DNA of 64,000 nt, from positions 77,732,273 through 77,796,272 of the forward strand of contig JAUPFV010000003.1 in the NCBI GenBank assembly GCA_036936605.1, given 5' to 3'. The notes under the pieces were generated by a model that saw only the letters and a list, made by a program, of their open reading frames with translations, did no database searches and was not told where the DNA came from. Source of the DNA: Limnanthes douglasii subsp. nivea (Eukaryota; Streptophyta; Magnoliopsida; Brassicales; Limnanthaceae). The position numbers and the translations under genes are program-made. Shown here piece by piece: positions 30,992 to 43,812 of the stretch. Every line of letters starts with the position of its first letter. The stretch's first letter is position 1.

Positions 30992-32960
30992 CAGTTGTTG
31001 GGGCCCTCTGAGAGTGAGGGTGAAATTGATGACCCCAGAGAGACCCATGGTGTTTTGATACCAATTGAAGAAGTTGAAACCCACTCTCTAGCTGAATGAA
31101 GGAGTGTTAAAATTGGCTCCAAGATGGCACCAGAATTGAAGAAAACATTGTTGTCCTTTTTGGCCGATCACCATCATGTTTTTGCTTGGTGTAATGCTGA
31201 TATGACCGGAGTAACTGCAAGCGTTATATCACACAGGCTGTCTATCCGGAGAGATGTTGCACCAGTTGTGCAAAAAAAAAGAGTTTTTTCTAAGGAGAAA
31301 GCTGCTGTAATAGTTCAAGAAGTTGACCGACTTACCACGATGAGGAACATAAAGGAGTCTCAATATCCTTTATGGACAGCCAACCCAGTGTTAGTAAAGA
31401 AAAAGAATGGGAAATGAAGTATGTGTATCGATTTTACTGACCTCAACAGAGTTTGCCCAAAAGATCTTTATCCAGTCCCCCGGATAGATTAGTTGGTAGA
31501 CTCCACATCTAGAAACAAGTTATTATCGTTCATGGATGCCTTCTCCGGTTATAACCAGATACAGGTGAATCAGAAGGACCAAGAACACACTACCTTTGTT
31601 ACAGATAGATGCCTCCATTGTTATAAGGTGATTCCTTTTGGGTTGAAAAATGTTGGGGGGCTATTTATCAGAGGTTGATGAACAAAGCATTTGCTGATCA
31701 AATTGGGAGAAATATGGAAGTTTATATCGATGATATGATGGTGAAAAGCTTAGAAGAAGAGTTGCACCTAGCTGATCTTCAAGAAACTTTTGCCAACTTG
31801 ACAAAGGTTAATTTAAAATTGAGTCCAGAAAAATGTGTGTATGGGGTGCAGTCCGGAAATGTTTTGGGTTATGTAATAAGTGAAAAAAGGATACAGGCTG
31901 ATCCGGAGCAGCTCGATGCCCTATTAAAAATGGAACCTCCTCGAAATAATAAAGAAGTACAAAGGTTGACAGGAAGGTTGGCTGCATTAAATCGTTTTAT
32001 TTCAAGGTCTTCAGACAAATGTGCCCTGTTTTTTCAGACCTTGAAGGGTGCTAAAGACTTCAACTGGTCTCCACAGTGCGATCAGGTGTTTGATGAAATA
32101 AAGAAGCAGTTGTCTTCTCCCAAAACCCCTTTTAAGCCTATTGACGGAGAAACACTATATGTATACTTGGCTGTGTCAGAATGTGCTATAAGTGCAGTGC
32201 TGGTCAGAGAGGTGGACAATTATCCTATTCTGGTGTACTACATCAGCAAGAGTCTGATGGATGCTGAAAAAAGGTACCTAAAGCTTGAGAAGCTGGCACT
32301 AGCCCTAGTAATTGCTGCCAGAAAAATGAGGCCATATTTTCAGTCTCATTCCGCACATCTTTTCCTTTGAAGAATATGCTTCAGAAATCAGACGTATCAA
32401 GCAGGATGAGTAAATGGTCAGTAGATTTGGGTGATTATGACATTGATTTTTCCCTACGAACTGCAATTAAAGCTTAGTCTGTTGATGATTTCTTGGTAGA
32501 ATTTCGTTCGAACAGGAGTACTAAACAAGCTACAGAAGAGAAAACTAAAAAAACTTAGGTTGCCCAGACAGATGGTGGATCAAGCATAATGGGTTGTGGG
32601 GCTGGGATTTGTTTAACCTCTCTGTATTGTGATAAGTTATACCATGCTATATGAGTTGCTTTTAGGGTTTCTAACAATGAGTCTGAATATGAGGCAGCTA
32701 TAATTGGTCTAAAGTTAGCTATTCTGTGTGGGGCTAAAATAGTTAGATTAATGAGTGATTCTCAGCTTCTTATCCACCATGCCCAAGGTCAATCCGAAGA
32801 CAAAAAAGAGCAGTTGATCAAATACTTGTTCATTCTTAAAGAAGTAGCAACTAACTTTAAAAATGACAGCTATGAGCATATTCCTAGATCGGAAAAAACA
32901 CCGACAGACTCCATACAACCAAATCAGATAAATGAAGAGAAAGAGAGCTTAAGTGTACAA
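30992..32960 (+). pseudogene. Reverse transcriptase and RNase H of element D
   Basis: RT is readable in pieces: VVQKKRVFSKEK, then VKKKNGK followed by a TGA at 31415-31417 (Trp in C), FMDAFSGYNQI, and the intact catalytic YIDDMMVKS at about 31721-31750. The connection region and RLTGRLAALNRFISRS follow to RKMRPYFQ. RNase H (TDGGSS, NNESEYEA and SDSQLL) has further stops. This copy shows what element C lost. Confidence 0.85.
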
Positions 32961-33027
32961 GTGGTTTAATCCAAAGATTGGAGATTTCTTATTCTTCCAT
33001 ACATCTCTGATGGAATTTTGCCTCCGG

Positions 33028-34215
33028 AGAAGGCTATAGCCAGGAAAATGAAACACAGGGCTCGTGGTTTCTTGATCATAAGAGAGGTTCTTTATAAGAA
33101 GTCGTTTAACAGACCTCTCCTACGTTGTTTGGGGGCTGAAGAGTCCCAAATTTTTTTTATCCGAAGTGCATGATAGAGAGGGATCAGCACATTATGGCTA
33201 TAGAGCTCTAACCCGGAGGGTTTTGTTGGCCGGATACTATTGGCCTTCCATTATGGCGGATGTTAAGGAATTGGTAAAGAAATGTTACCCATGCCAAAGA
33301 TATGGTAACGAAATTCATATCCAAGCTGTTCCTATGGAGTCAATTTCTAAGCCAATTCCTTTTGCTCGTTGGGGAATGGATTTAGTTGGGCCTCTACTAA
33401 TGGCGTCCAGAGGGTGCAGGACTATTATTTTAGCCATTGATTATTTCTCAAAGTGGATAGAAGCAGCCCCCTTGGCAGGAACTACTTCGAAAGCTGTTAT
33501 AAAATTTATGTTGTCTAACATTTGTTGTAGATTTGGGGTTCAACAAAAGATAACCACAGATAATGGGCCACAATTTGATAACAATGATATGGAGAATTTT
33601 TGTGCCTCCAGGGGCATTCAGCATTGCTTCTCTTCTCATTTCCACCCACAAGCAAATGGTTAGGTTGAAGTGGCAAACATGACCATTCAGTCCGGTCTGA
33701 AAAAGAATTTAGAAGGGGCTGCATGGAAGTGGCCAAGCTATTTGCAAGAAGTATTGTGGGTGTACCAGAATACTCTTGGACCTGCTACACAAGAATCTCC
33801 TTTTGCCTTGGTGTATGAGATGTATGAAATTACTCATATAGAGGCAAATCTACCTTCATACAGAGTCCACAATTATTTCGTACATGCCAATGAATTGGCA
33901 ATTAGAAGTCAGTTGGACTTAATAGAAGAAAAAAGAGTTAAGGCTCATCTTAGAACCACCCATTACCAAGGCTTGATGAGAAGCAGATTTGCTTCCAAAA
34001 TCAAGATAAAGGATTTTCAATCAGGGGATAAATTATTAAGATAGGTTTTCTTGCATACTAAAGAAAAGCAGTTTGGCAAACTAGCTCCGAACTGGGAAGG
34101 CCCTTATGAGGTCTCCGAAAAACTTAAGCCTGGGACATATAGGCTTCAAGACAAAGATGGAAGAATCCTAAAGCACCCATGGAATATTGAATACCTCCGG
34201 TTATATCTGGAATGA
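33028..34215 (+). pseudogene. Integrase of element D
   Basis: Aligns throughout with the C integrase. A shift lies near 33150, a TAG at 33661-33663 (Gln in C), and a stop near 34042. Catalytic residues remain in GMDLVGPL and TTDNGPQFD. Ends HPWNIEYLRLYLE then TGA at 34213-34215. Not functional. Confidence 0.85.
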
Positions 34216-34616
34216 AATTTGTGTAAATATTTAATTGTTTAAAGTCGATGTAAATATTAGGGGCATACTCTTTCCTACCCTGGTGGTGCGGGGAGGTTTT
34301 AATGAGATGTCTGGTTTTTTCAATGAAATATGATGCCTTCTTAAAATATTCGGTGTGATTTGATTACAATTTATTTCAAGTCTTCGATTTAATACTAAGG
34401 ATCTTTGACAGATCGGATTAATCTGGTTGAATGATGACCATTAAATACATGTCATCAGAGATTTTAAACACTCTCATCTTGAATATTTGTAAAGTAAGGA
34501 AGGCTCTTTAAACATTAGCCATTAAAGTTGAAAGCAAGTGTGAAACAGAGAAAAAATTGAGTAAGATAAGCCTGTCACGGTAAAAACCAGATAATGATAT
34601 TAGAACACAGAATATG

Positions 34617-34632
34617 CCTTGGCCATCCAAGG
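34617..34632. repeat. Palindrome CCTTGG-CCAT-CCAAGG, element D copy 1
   Basis: Same arms and same trailing ACTTT as in element C, with one loop base changed. It sits in the same pol/antisense spacer. Confidence 0.8.
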
Positions 34633-34684
34633 ACTTTAAGTGTTGGGCTTAACCGGACTCAAACCAGATACAATTACAAAAATA

Positions 34685-34700
34685 CCTTGACCATCCAAGG
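34685..34700. repeat. Palindrome copy 2, element D (one arm base changed)
   Basis: Reads CCTTGA-CCAT-CCAAGG followed by ACTTT, 68 bases after copy 1. Confidence 0.75.
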
Positions 34701-34750
34701 ACTTTAATAGTTTACAAAATAAAGAAAAACAAAAAAGATAGTTAAAAACC

Positions 34751-37382
34751 TCAAGGCTTATTCCCTTCGGATGTTCCTACGTCATCTCCTTTCTTAGTGC
34801 CTTTGAGTTCAACGCTTGAACTCTCCTCGGTTCCTTCTTCCTCATCGGTGGTAGAATCGATTCCACTAGAGTAGTTCTTTTTATCACCATCTGCCAGTGT
34901 ATGGAACGGGATGTCATCATACTCCACATATTCTCACAAGGGACCGAGCATCCTCTTCGGAAACTTCTCATGAAAGAGCAGTACCATGTCAGACTTCACT
35001 TCAGTATACCTTTTCTCCAATAAATCTATCACCCCGTTGGTGTACTTGTCAATACTGGCCTGAATTCTCTGTTCCTGCTCCTTCTCAAAGTCTTTTTTCT
35101 CCTTGGTTTCCTTGGACACAACCTCTTCAAGGGAAGTTTTTTCACTGGACAGGGTCTGGATAGCACCATCTTTGGTCTTCACAACTTCCTTTAAAGTGGA
35201 GAGATATTTCTCCAAACCGGAGCATTTAGTTTGGAGCTCTGCGTTAGCTTTCTCCAAAGTGGCCAGCTTGGTTGACAGATCTTCCTTGTCCTTCTTCAAC
35301 TCTTAAAACTCCTTTTTCAGTGCCTCAATGCTCTGGTTAGCATTGAAGAGGTTAGATGACAGAGTCTCCTTGTCAGCATTGAGGGTGTTGATGAGGGTGG
35401 ACTGATTTTTCACTTGCCTTTCCAAGTTAAGTACTGGTTGAATATGACCCAGAAGAGAATGAGCCACCACATCGTTCTCGCCGGAGACAGTATAGGACTT
35501 GCCATTGTAAGTCACCATATTTGAAGACCTTGAAGGACGGTAGGGGCCATCGAAGTCATCTTTCTCAGAATCATTGAAATAAAGATCAATGTCTTGAAAG
35601 GAACTTATATCTACTCCATCAATCTCTCCTCCGGTAACTTCTTTGGATTGCAGTCCGGTGGGAATCTTCTCTACTAAGGAGGGATCAGTTGGTTCTGCAG
35701 GAGGTAGAGGCTCAGAAAAGGCGAAGGATTATTTCTTCCCCTAAGGTTACCTTCTTCTTCTTGGCGACCGTTTCATCGCTATTGGCTCCCCGTTTATGGT
35801 CCTTCTTCGGAGGCTTTGGTGATTTGGTCTTTCTCTCGCCTCCTTGAAAGTTTTAGCTTCAACTACTTGGAGCAAGAAGGCATCGATTCCTCCTTGGTTT
35901 TCCCCTCCTTGTTTCTCTGGACCAATTTCTTCTGCAACAACCCGAACTGCCTTTGCTGCAGCCTTCTATTTCTTTCCCTTTCCCTTCATCTTGCTAGGAG
36001 CTTTGGCTGTAGAGGGCAAGGCCAGTTTGTCATCTCTTTCCTCTGTTCATTTGAGGATGACAGATGAGGGAGGTGGTGTAGTCAATTCTTCCCATGAGAG
36101 ATCTCTCCGGCCTGTGGTATTCCACAGATGAGATCTCACCAAATTCCCAGAAGTAAAACAGTTGTGGAAAGTGTTCCCCCAATGTTCTACAGCCCATACA
36201 TTAAAATTGGCACATGTAGTGTGCCCCTCCTCCAAATAATCGGTGTACTCCTTCGGTAATACTAAAAAGGAAGAAATGAATAATTCAAAAGTGGAATATT
36301 TGTAGAAGTGAAAAGGAGAAAATCAAAAACAAGATTGAAGAACTTACTTGTACTCTTCCACCTACTAGTCAGAATGCTAGGGTTAACCTTGGCTTTGATT
36401 TTTCTCCCATTCTCCCATGACCCACTGATGAATAAGAACTGAGTAATCCAGTTCTTGTCTGACTCTAACAAATCATTTACCACTTTGAAATTGTCTCCCA
36501 TGTTGTGGTGATCAAAAGGGATGTGATGATTTTTGCACATGCTTGCCACAACGACGAATTTCTCTATAGGGAGAGGAATACCGGACAGCCTCGATGCCAT
36601 TATGCAGGAAAGAAGGGATTACCAAGCGTTTAGACTTAACTGGCTTGAGAAAAGTTTAATCAGGTGAAAATACCTGACAATCTCTGGGTCTAAGGGGACT
36701 CTAAGCCCCCAGCTGAACATCTCGGTGTAGATGACAATTTCATTGAGTTTTCAGTCCATCGGAGTCTCCGGTGTGACTGATATCCTCACCTTCACTGATT
36801 CTGGGATCCCCCACTTAGTCCGGATTCGGCCCAGCTCGACAGTATGAGTATAAACGTAGTTGTTGTTCTGCATGGACAATAAATACTTCATGTTGACCTT
36901 CTGGAATCAAGGTCCTACCTTGCCCTCCAAGCACTCCAGAAGATCCAGATGAGCCACTCCAACCTTCACTTTGCCTTTCCCTTTCCTATCAGAGGCAGCA
37001 TCCCCAGTTTTCCCTGAGGCTTCTGTCAGGTGCGAATTCAATTTCTCTGGGGATTTTTCAATATCAGATCCCATGGCTATGACGGTGGAGGGTTTTCTAA
37101 CGCTCGATGCAGCTTTTTCTTGGATAGTAGAAGGTTGGGACTCCTGAACAGAGGAGCCTGATGGGATTGGAGAAAGACTGGGTTTAAACAACCGTTTGGA
37201 TGTTGGATTTCTAGTAGAAGATGATCCTTGATCAGCTTTTTGAGATGGTTTCTTAGACCTGTCGCTTGGGGAGACTAGGAGCCTAACAACAATGCGCCTC
37301 TCTCGTTCAACTTTCTTTGCCTTCTTTAATTCGGACAGATCAACCAACCGCCTTTTACTAGAGCGTTTCTAGCCGTGAACAT
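34751..37382 (-). pseudogene. Spliced antisense gene of element D (aORF)
   Basis: Homologue of the element C antisense gene. ATG at 37382 in MFTARNALVKGGW, then an early one-base loss; the frame resumes at DLSELKKAKK. The central block (LSGIPLPIEKF, then the WITQFLFISGSWENG segment) matches C. The intron is conserved, with donor GTAAGT at 36347-36342 and a TAG acceptor ending at 36262. The last part holds the coiled coil and acidic tail, ending at TGA 34753-34751. Several stops. TATATAAA about 100 bases upstream (near 37478-37485) matches the promoter position in C. Confidence 0.8.
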
Positions 37383-37632
37383 AAAACTAATCAAGAACAA
37401 TTTTGAAAGAAAGGGTGAAAGCTCTGTAAAAAAATTGTAGAGTGATGAATATAATGAAACAGTAAAAGAAAATGGTTTATATATTAGTGGGAAAAAAGAA
37501 ACTGATACCTAGGAGAAGACGAAGAGATTCGAGCAATGATTGAAGACGACACTGACGTGGGAAATATTAAATGCAGAGGTTACTTTTTAGGTTTAGTGGG
37601 AGCACCAATCTAGGTAAAAACGGCTGCTAGAT

Positions 37633-37878
37633 GCTAATGAGCTTATCAAGTAAATGGGTCTTTAAATTTGACCTAGTTTCATGATTTGACCTGAAAGCCC
37701 ATGGGTCCATAATTAAGGGTATAAAAACCCCAACTACTATCATTAATGGGGGTAATGATCATTTAATACAACAAGACAGCTCAAATCTCTCACTACAAAA
37801 CACCCAAACATTTAATACTCCAAAACGTTTTCCAAAACACTTGACAGAATTACCCTCAACGTAAAATAAACCACACCA
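37633..37878 (+). repeat. 3' LTR of element D (5'-truncated)
   Basis: Aligns with about the last 245 bp of the 5' LTR from AGTAAATGGGTC onward. The first 135-145 bp and the adjacent polypurine tract are missing. Ends CCACACCA. Confidence 0.82.
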
Positions 37879-37883
37879 GCCAC

Positions 37884-40800
37884 CATATCACGAGGCACAA
37901 GGACACTAGCTACACATTTTATCAGGATCAAGGCATTCTAGGATGAGCTCGAGACATATTGCTCTCCACTGACCTGCAATCAATGACAAGCACATCTCGA
38001 ACAGAGAGAGGGAGATCGTCTTATGAAATTTTTGATGGGTTTGCATGAATCTTACAAGGCGGTGAGGTCCAACGTATTGATGATGTCACCTCTGCCCAAT
38101 GTCCGTCAAATATATTATTTGACAATCCAAGAAGAGAAACAACGACATGTAAAATCTGAGCCAATTGAAAACTTCTCTATATGGCACCACCGTAACAGAT
38201 ATGAACATACTATATATGAATTCAAACTCTCAAATTTCATTGTACTTGTTGCGATAAGAGGGGTCACGTAAAAAGTAGATGTCGATTGAAAAATAGAATT
38301 ACTAACAAGCCGGGACAATTATGAGGACCACAATCTTCAGTTCGTGGCAATCAACCTTTGGGGAATGCGAAGCAATCTCATAACTTATCGGGTTCCAATA
38401 CTGCTAGCTTTGTTCAGGGGTTCACTACCAAACAAATACAACAATTAGCCCATGCAATCAGTGCACTAAATCACAATAATTCTGGTAATATTGATGCCTA
38501 TGCGAATGTTGCAGGTTTGATTCCATCTACTATTGTGTCTGTTTCTTCTAGTAGTACAAGTTTTTGGATTTTAGATATTGGCACCACATATCATATTGTA
38601 TCTCACATATTAACCTTAAATAATCCCAAGCCTTCTATTGTTACTCATGTTAGTTTACCAAATGGTGCAACACCACAAATCACTCACACGGGCACAACTA
38701 GTGTTAATTCAAAATTAACCCTTACAAATGTCTTGTGCGTACCAACTTTTCATTTAAATTTAATTTCAGGTAGTAAACTCACTAAAGATCATAATTCCTG
38801 CATCGTTTTATTCTCTGAATATTGTATTTGCAAGACTTGGTTTCAGGGAAGATGACTTGCTCCGGTAGACAATATTGTGGTTTATATTATATACTTCCAA
38901 ATAAATAGGCTATTTGTCTAGTGTCGCAGTCATCTGACCTATGAAACTTACGTCTAGGCCATTCATTATTGTCTTGTTTTAACTTAATTTCACATTTGCT
39001 TCCAGGTATTTACAAAGAGTTAGGAAATAATTTTACAATTTTCTCACAAGTAAACCAAACATGTTTACCTTTTCCTAAAAGCTCAATAAATACTAAATTT
39101 CCTTTCTCCTTATTACATTTTGATGTTTGGGGTCCTCACAAAATTCGTTCATACTGGTTCATGTTATTTCCTCACAATTTTTGACGATTTTACTCGATGC
39201 ACATGGACCTTTCTTATGCACCATAAATCAGAAAAACAATATTTATTAACTAATTTTTTGCAATTCGTCAAAACCCAATTTCAAGCAGATGTTCAAACAA
39301 TAAGAGTGGATAATGGTAGTGAATTCCTTCATATTCGTACTTTTTTTTTCAAAATAAATGCATTGAACTTCAAAACTCTTATGTTTACACCCCACAACAA
39401 AACGAGTAGTCGAACGAAAATATTGATCTATTTTATACGTTGTTCATTCTCTCATGTTTTAATCAAATGCACAACTTGAAATTTTGGAGGAATTGTGTCT
39501 TAACAGCCGTTTATTTAATCAAACATATTCCAAATCCTTTACTATCAAATAAATCCCCATTTGAGGTATTATATAATCAGTCTCCATCACTCACGCACTT
39601 GCACGGTTTTGGTTATGCATGCTATGTAACAAATGTTCATCCCAAACATAAATTTGATCCTCATGCATCCTTTTGTGTTTTTTTGGGGTCTCCACGTGGA
39701 AAAAAAGCTACAAAATTATTGAATTACATACATATAAAGTTTTCATAAGCCATGATGTCCACGTTAAGGAAAATATATTTCCCTTCCATCATGTCTCGAC
39801 CTTGCCTTTGTCGAACCAATTATCCTCATCATATTTCAATCAATCACCCAACCCCTCATCCGTTCCATTTCAAAATCGCACATCTTATAACTCATAACCT
39901 CAGACTTTATCACTTTTTTCTCCATCCAATCCCATTAATCTCAGACCTTTAACCTTTACCTCTAATATGTTCCAAGAATCAAATATAAGTTAATCACCCT
40001 CATTCCTAACTCCGTCATCACCTCCCGTTCTATGAACATCTTCTGCTTCATCACCACCCCAACCACACATCCGTCTACTCCAGTGCCCAATGATATCTCA
40101 ATTTGTTGTTACCCGCCACATACATCAACTTGTATTACACCAAAACTAGGACATGTGTACCAAGATCAATCAACCTTTAACCTAATCAAGTTCTCGTCAA
40201 TCTACAATGTATCCCTTCTCCTATCATACTTTTATTTTATGTTTCCCCATAACCATCGTGCTTTCTTAGATTTTCTATCAACACAAACAAAGCCTTCATC
40301 TTTTGAAAATGCTAATCGTGATCCACTGTGGCGCCGAGCCATGTCCAATGAACTTGAGGTATAAAATATAAAAACACTTGGCAGTTGGTTACCCTTCCTT
40401 TGAGACACAAACCTATCAGATTTCGTTGGGGTTATAATACCAAATATAACTCTGACAGAACCATTAATCGATATAAATCCCGTTTGGTGGCAAAGGGCTA
40501 CACTCAGGATGAATGTATTGACTATAAGGAGACCTTTTCTCCAACTGCTAAAGTCACTATTCTTCGATGTTTATTGACTGTTACAACTTCTATAAATTGG
40601 TATATTCATCAACTTGATGTATATAATGCCTTTATTATAGAAATATAGATGAGGAGGTATATATATATATCCATCACATAGTCTCCACCGACAAGGGGAG
40701 AATTTGGTATGTCTGCTTCGTAAATCTATCTATGGTTTAAAACAAACATCGTGAAATTGGTTCTCAACTTTTTCAATTATCATCAAAACTGCAAGTTACA

Positions 40801-41602
40801 TACAACCGAAAGCGGATTACTCACTTTTTACTAAATATCAAGGTAATAAGTTGACTGTTATTCTCATAGTTAATAATATTATATTGACTGGAAATGACCT
40901 ACATGAAATCAAATTGCTGACGAATAATTTACTCCAACATTTTCATATTAAAGATCTCGACGAGTTAAAATATTTTATAGGTATTGTTTCTCGAGCTAAG
41001 ATATGAATATTTATGTCTCAAAGAAAGTTTGCATTAGATATCTTATAAGACATAAGATTGTCAAGATTAGAACTCAAAAAATTCCCAATGGAACATAATT
41101 TGAAATTAACTGATGAAGACGATGAGTTACTTCATGATTCGACTAAATATGAGAAACTGGTTGGTAATTTAATATATTTGACAACGACCAAGCCTAAAAT
41201 TGTGTATTCAGTGCATACACTGAGCCAATTTATGAGAGCACCTATGAAGCCACACTAGAGAGAAACTTTAAGAATCCTCCATTACATCAAGAAATCAAAT
41301 GGTTAGGGTTTTTTTTCATCATAAAACAATATGACACTTAGTACACTTTGTGATTCAGATTGATGTAGATGTTTTATGTCAAGACGGGTTGTTTGTGGTT
41401 ACTATGTTTTTCTCGGCTCATCATTCATATCATGGAAATAAAAGAAACAAACTAATATTTCACGATTGTCTGCCGCATACTTATTTTGAATTAACTTGGT
41501 TGAGACACATACTTAAATATTTGAATGTCGACTTGGATAAACCAGCATCATTATTATTTTTATAATCAAGTGGCTTTACATACTGCAGTTAATCCAGTTT
41601 TC
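37884..41602 (+). pseudogene. Copia-2 gag end and pol
   Basis: Resumes after element D at CATATCACGAGG, matching Copia-1. The MKFLMGLHESYKAVRSN gag segment and eroded knuckles come first. The protease active site is WILDIGTTYH (Ile for Thr in DTG, about 38566-38595). GAG_pre-integrase and integrase (DDFTRCTWTFLM, then IRVDNGSEFLH) follow. The RT runs NANRDPLWRRAMSNELE to a catalytic region reading LIVNNIILTGND instead of YVDD (about 40863-40900). RT tail LSQFMRAPMKPH, then RNase H pieces. Dead in every domain. Confidence 0.82.
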
Positions 41603-42098
41603 GGTACGAATTGGCAGATTGCAAACCCTTAAGTACCCCTATAGCAAAGGGTGACAGACTTAGTCTGAGTCAATATCCTAAGACAAAAATTGAGATTGAG
41701 GAAACAAAAACGATTCCTTATGCATCAGTATTTGGGAGTTTAATTTATGCTTAAGTTTGTACTCAGCCAAATATTGCATTTGCTGTGAATATGTTTGGCA
41801 GATATGTTAAGTAACCTATGTATGGATCATTAGAAGCCAATTAAAAGAGTATTTCAATATATGCAAGGAACAAAGAGGCACATCATGACATATGGGAAGT
41901 CTAGATAAACTAGAGATCATTGGGTATTCTAACTTAAGTTTCGGCAGATCCTCACAAAGGCGGGTTTGCCTAAGGTTTTCCAGAGACACACCATTAGTAT
42001 ATGTGTAATTGATTTAGAGGATGGTGAGTTTGAGTGAGAGAGTTTTTAATTGGGTCTGATGTTATATTTAGCAATATTGTGCACATTAAGATTTATTG

Positions 42099-42151
<53 letters not shown>

Positions 42152-43450
42152 TAAAATATTTATTGATCTCCAAAGGTAGGAATCATTTAAGAGTACATAT
42201 ATCCGATTACAATCCATATCGAACTCCATAATTTACCCAAGTAATTGATTGATAATGCAATGTGATTAATGTTGCATCCAATTGTTCACATTACGAGCAA
42301 TAGGTCTTTAATCCTTTATTGTTATCAGCTATGTACAGGTTGTACCGTTTACCCATTGCCAATTAATACATGGATCCCATTAGAGTTGAATATGTATTCT
42401 CGAGTAGCATGTGACGGTCCAAGTGGGAGATTGTTGGAATATATTTATGGGGTGACAATAATTTGGACCGACATGCTAAATAAACATATTCGGTCATTGA
42501 CTTAAAGAAGTCCAAATTAAAAGTAATCGAGTTAATTATTTAATTAATAAAATTAGACCTACGAGGAAAAACGTGTTATGAGCTCAAGTGTGTTAACCAG
42601 GTTGAATTTGGGGACTGTGACGAAGATGGTGTAAATCGCAATATTAAGCATAAACTAATAAATCAGTGAATAAAGTGAATTATAAATTTATCGGATTATG
42701 GTCCACGGACACAAAGAAATATAACAAGATGTGCATTACAATGTCACATTGTAAAAACTATAAATAAGGGGCTAGGTTTAAAATTTTTATCATCGGCAAC
42801 CCTAAATATAAAATTTGTTGCTTTCTATGTGTACGGAAAAACCAAATTTTTTATTTTCTAACTTGGTTCTGCAAGTTTCTCAAATCGTTAAGGAACAAAA
42901 AAAAAAAAAACAAAATACTAAATGAATACCTATCCCGTAAGTTATTTTACTTAATTTATTTTTAGGTGATTCTCAAATAAAAATTTATATTTTTTTACAA
43001 TTTATTATATTAATTTAATATGATTTCAAATAAAATATAAAAGAAACGTGTATATTACACGACGACGGAAATCTCTATTCTTTTCTAATAATTATCCAAG
43101 AGTTATAAGGGTAGAAATAGAGAGATAAATAAAAAGAAAATATTGTTTTTTTACGGTTCTCATTCTTCTCTAAATCGTTTGCCTTTAGAATATCTGTTGA
43201 TGCTTCCATCTAAGGTTTGACTAGCTACTCCTTCGAGCTATCACCTGGGAAAAGTCCCTATTGTAAAGATTGAATCTCTTTTAACGTATTGATGTCGCCG
43301 GAAAAATCGGCAACCATATTTTCGCATATTTAGACATATGATCATTCAGGTTCCTTATAATTTATTATTTTCGTAATAGGTTTTGGATTCTTAATAACTA
43401 GTTGAAATCCCGAGCACAACCATATTTGGTGAATATCATGGCTAGAACTA
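41603..43450 (+). mobile_element. Copia-3, 3' end fragment with 3' LTR
   Basis: A different Copia family from 1 and 2. RT tail TIPYASVFGSLIYA and PNIAFAVNMFGRYVK (about 41705-41815). RNase H end LPKVFQRHTIS (about 41965-42000). AAGTGGGAGA (42421-42430) is a typical Copia polypurine tract, followed by an LTR beginning TGTTGGAATATA at 42432. The LTR end could not be fixed; about 43450 is an estimate based on the PAP2 flank starting by about 43610. The 5' part is absent. Confidence 0.7.
42100..42148 (+). repeat. (AT)n microsatellite in Copia-3
   Basis: About 24 AT units between the RNase H end and the polypurine tract. Confidence 0.95.
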
Positions 43451-43812
43451 TTCAGTTTAAAATCGAACAAAATGGTAGTATATATAATTTTGTTGAATAC
43501 TCTACCAAAATCAAATTTGTTTGGAAAAAGTAGTAGAAGTATTTCGGTTGAGGTCTCAACGTCTTATATATACTAAAACTTGTTTCAACATGTAATCGCA
43601 TAGTTAAACTGACATGTCTAACTTTTTTCATGAACATTGCATATAAAGTTTTCATGGAAGAAAAACTTCAAACATATAATGTAAACCAAATCCATCATTA
43701 AATACATCTTTATTTCCAAATCTAATGCAATACAATACTCGCACAACAATCACAAAGGGATCGCATGACAAACCATTAGTAAAATTTATATTTTAGCTAT
43801 TGTTTTCCATGT

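Larger units (their letters stand above)
28607..37878 (+). mobile_element. Gypsy (Tat-type) element D, older relative of C
   Basis: 9.3 kb inserted into Copia-2 gag, with flanking pentamers ACCAC (28602-28606) and GCCAC (37879-37883), a near-perfect target duplication. The 5' LTR is 28607-28986. The 3' LTR is reduced to about 37633-37878 by a deletion that also removed the polypurine tract. Gene order equals element C, including the antisense gene and palindromes. It keeps the full RT region but has many stops and a gag deletion. Nucleotide similarity to C in pol is high but clearly below the C LTR-LTR identity. Confidence 0.9.
27685..41602 (+). mobile_element. Copia-2 LTR retrotransposon, split by Gypsy element D, 3' LTR missing
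   Basis: The 5' LTR ends TGACA at 28067 and is related to the Copia-1 LTRs. The primer site is eroded. Gag begins near 28159 and is interrupted at 28606 by element D. The remainder runs from 37884 through protease, integrase, RT and RNase H to about 41602, where a different Copia sequence takes over, so no 3' LTR is present. It shares gag and pol sequence with Copia-1. Confidence 0.85.
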
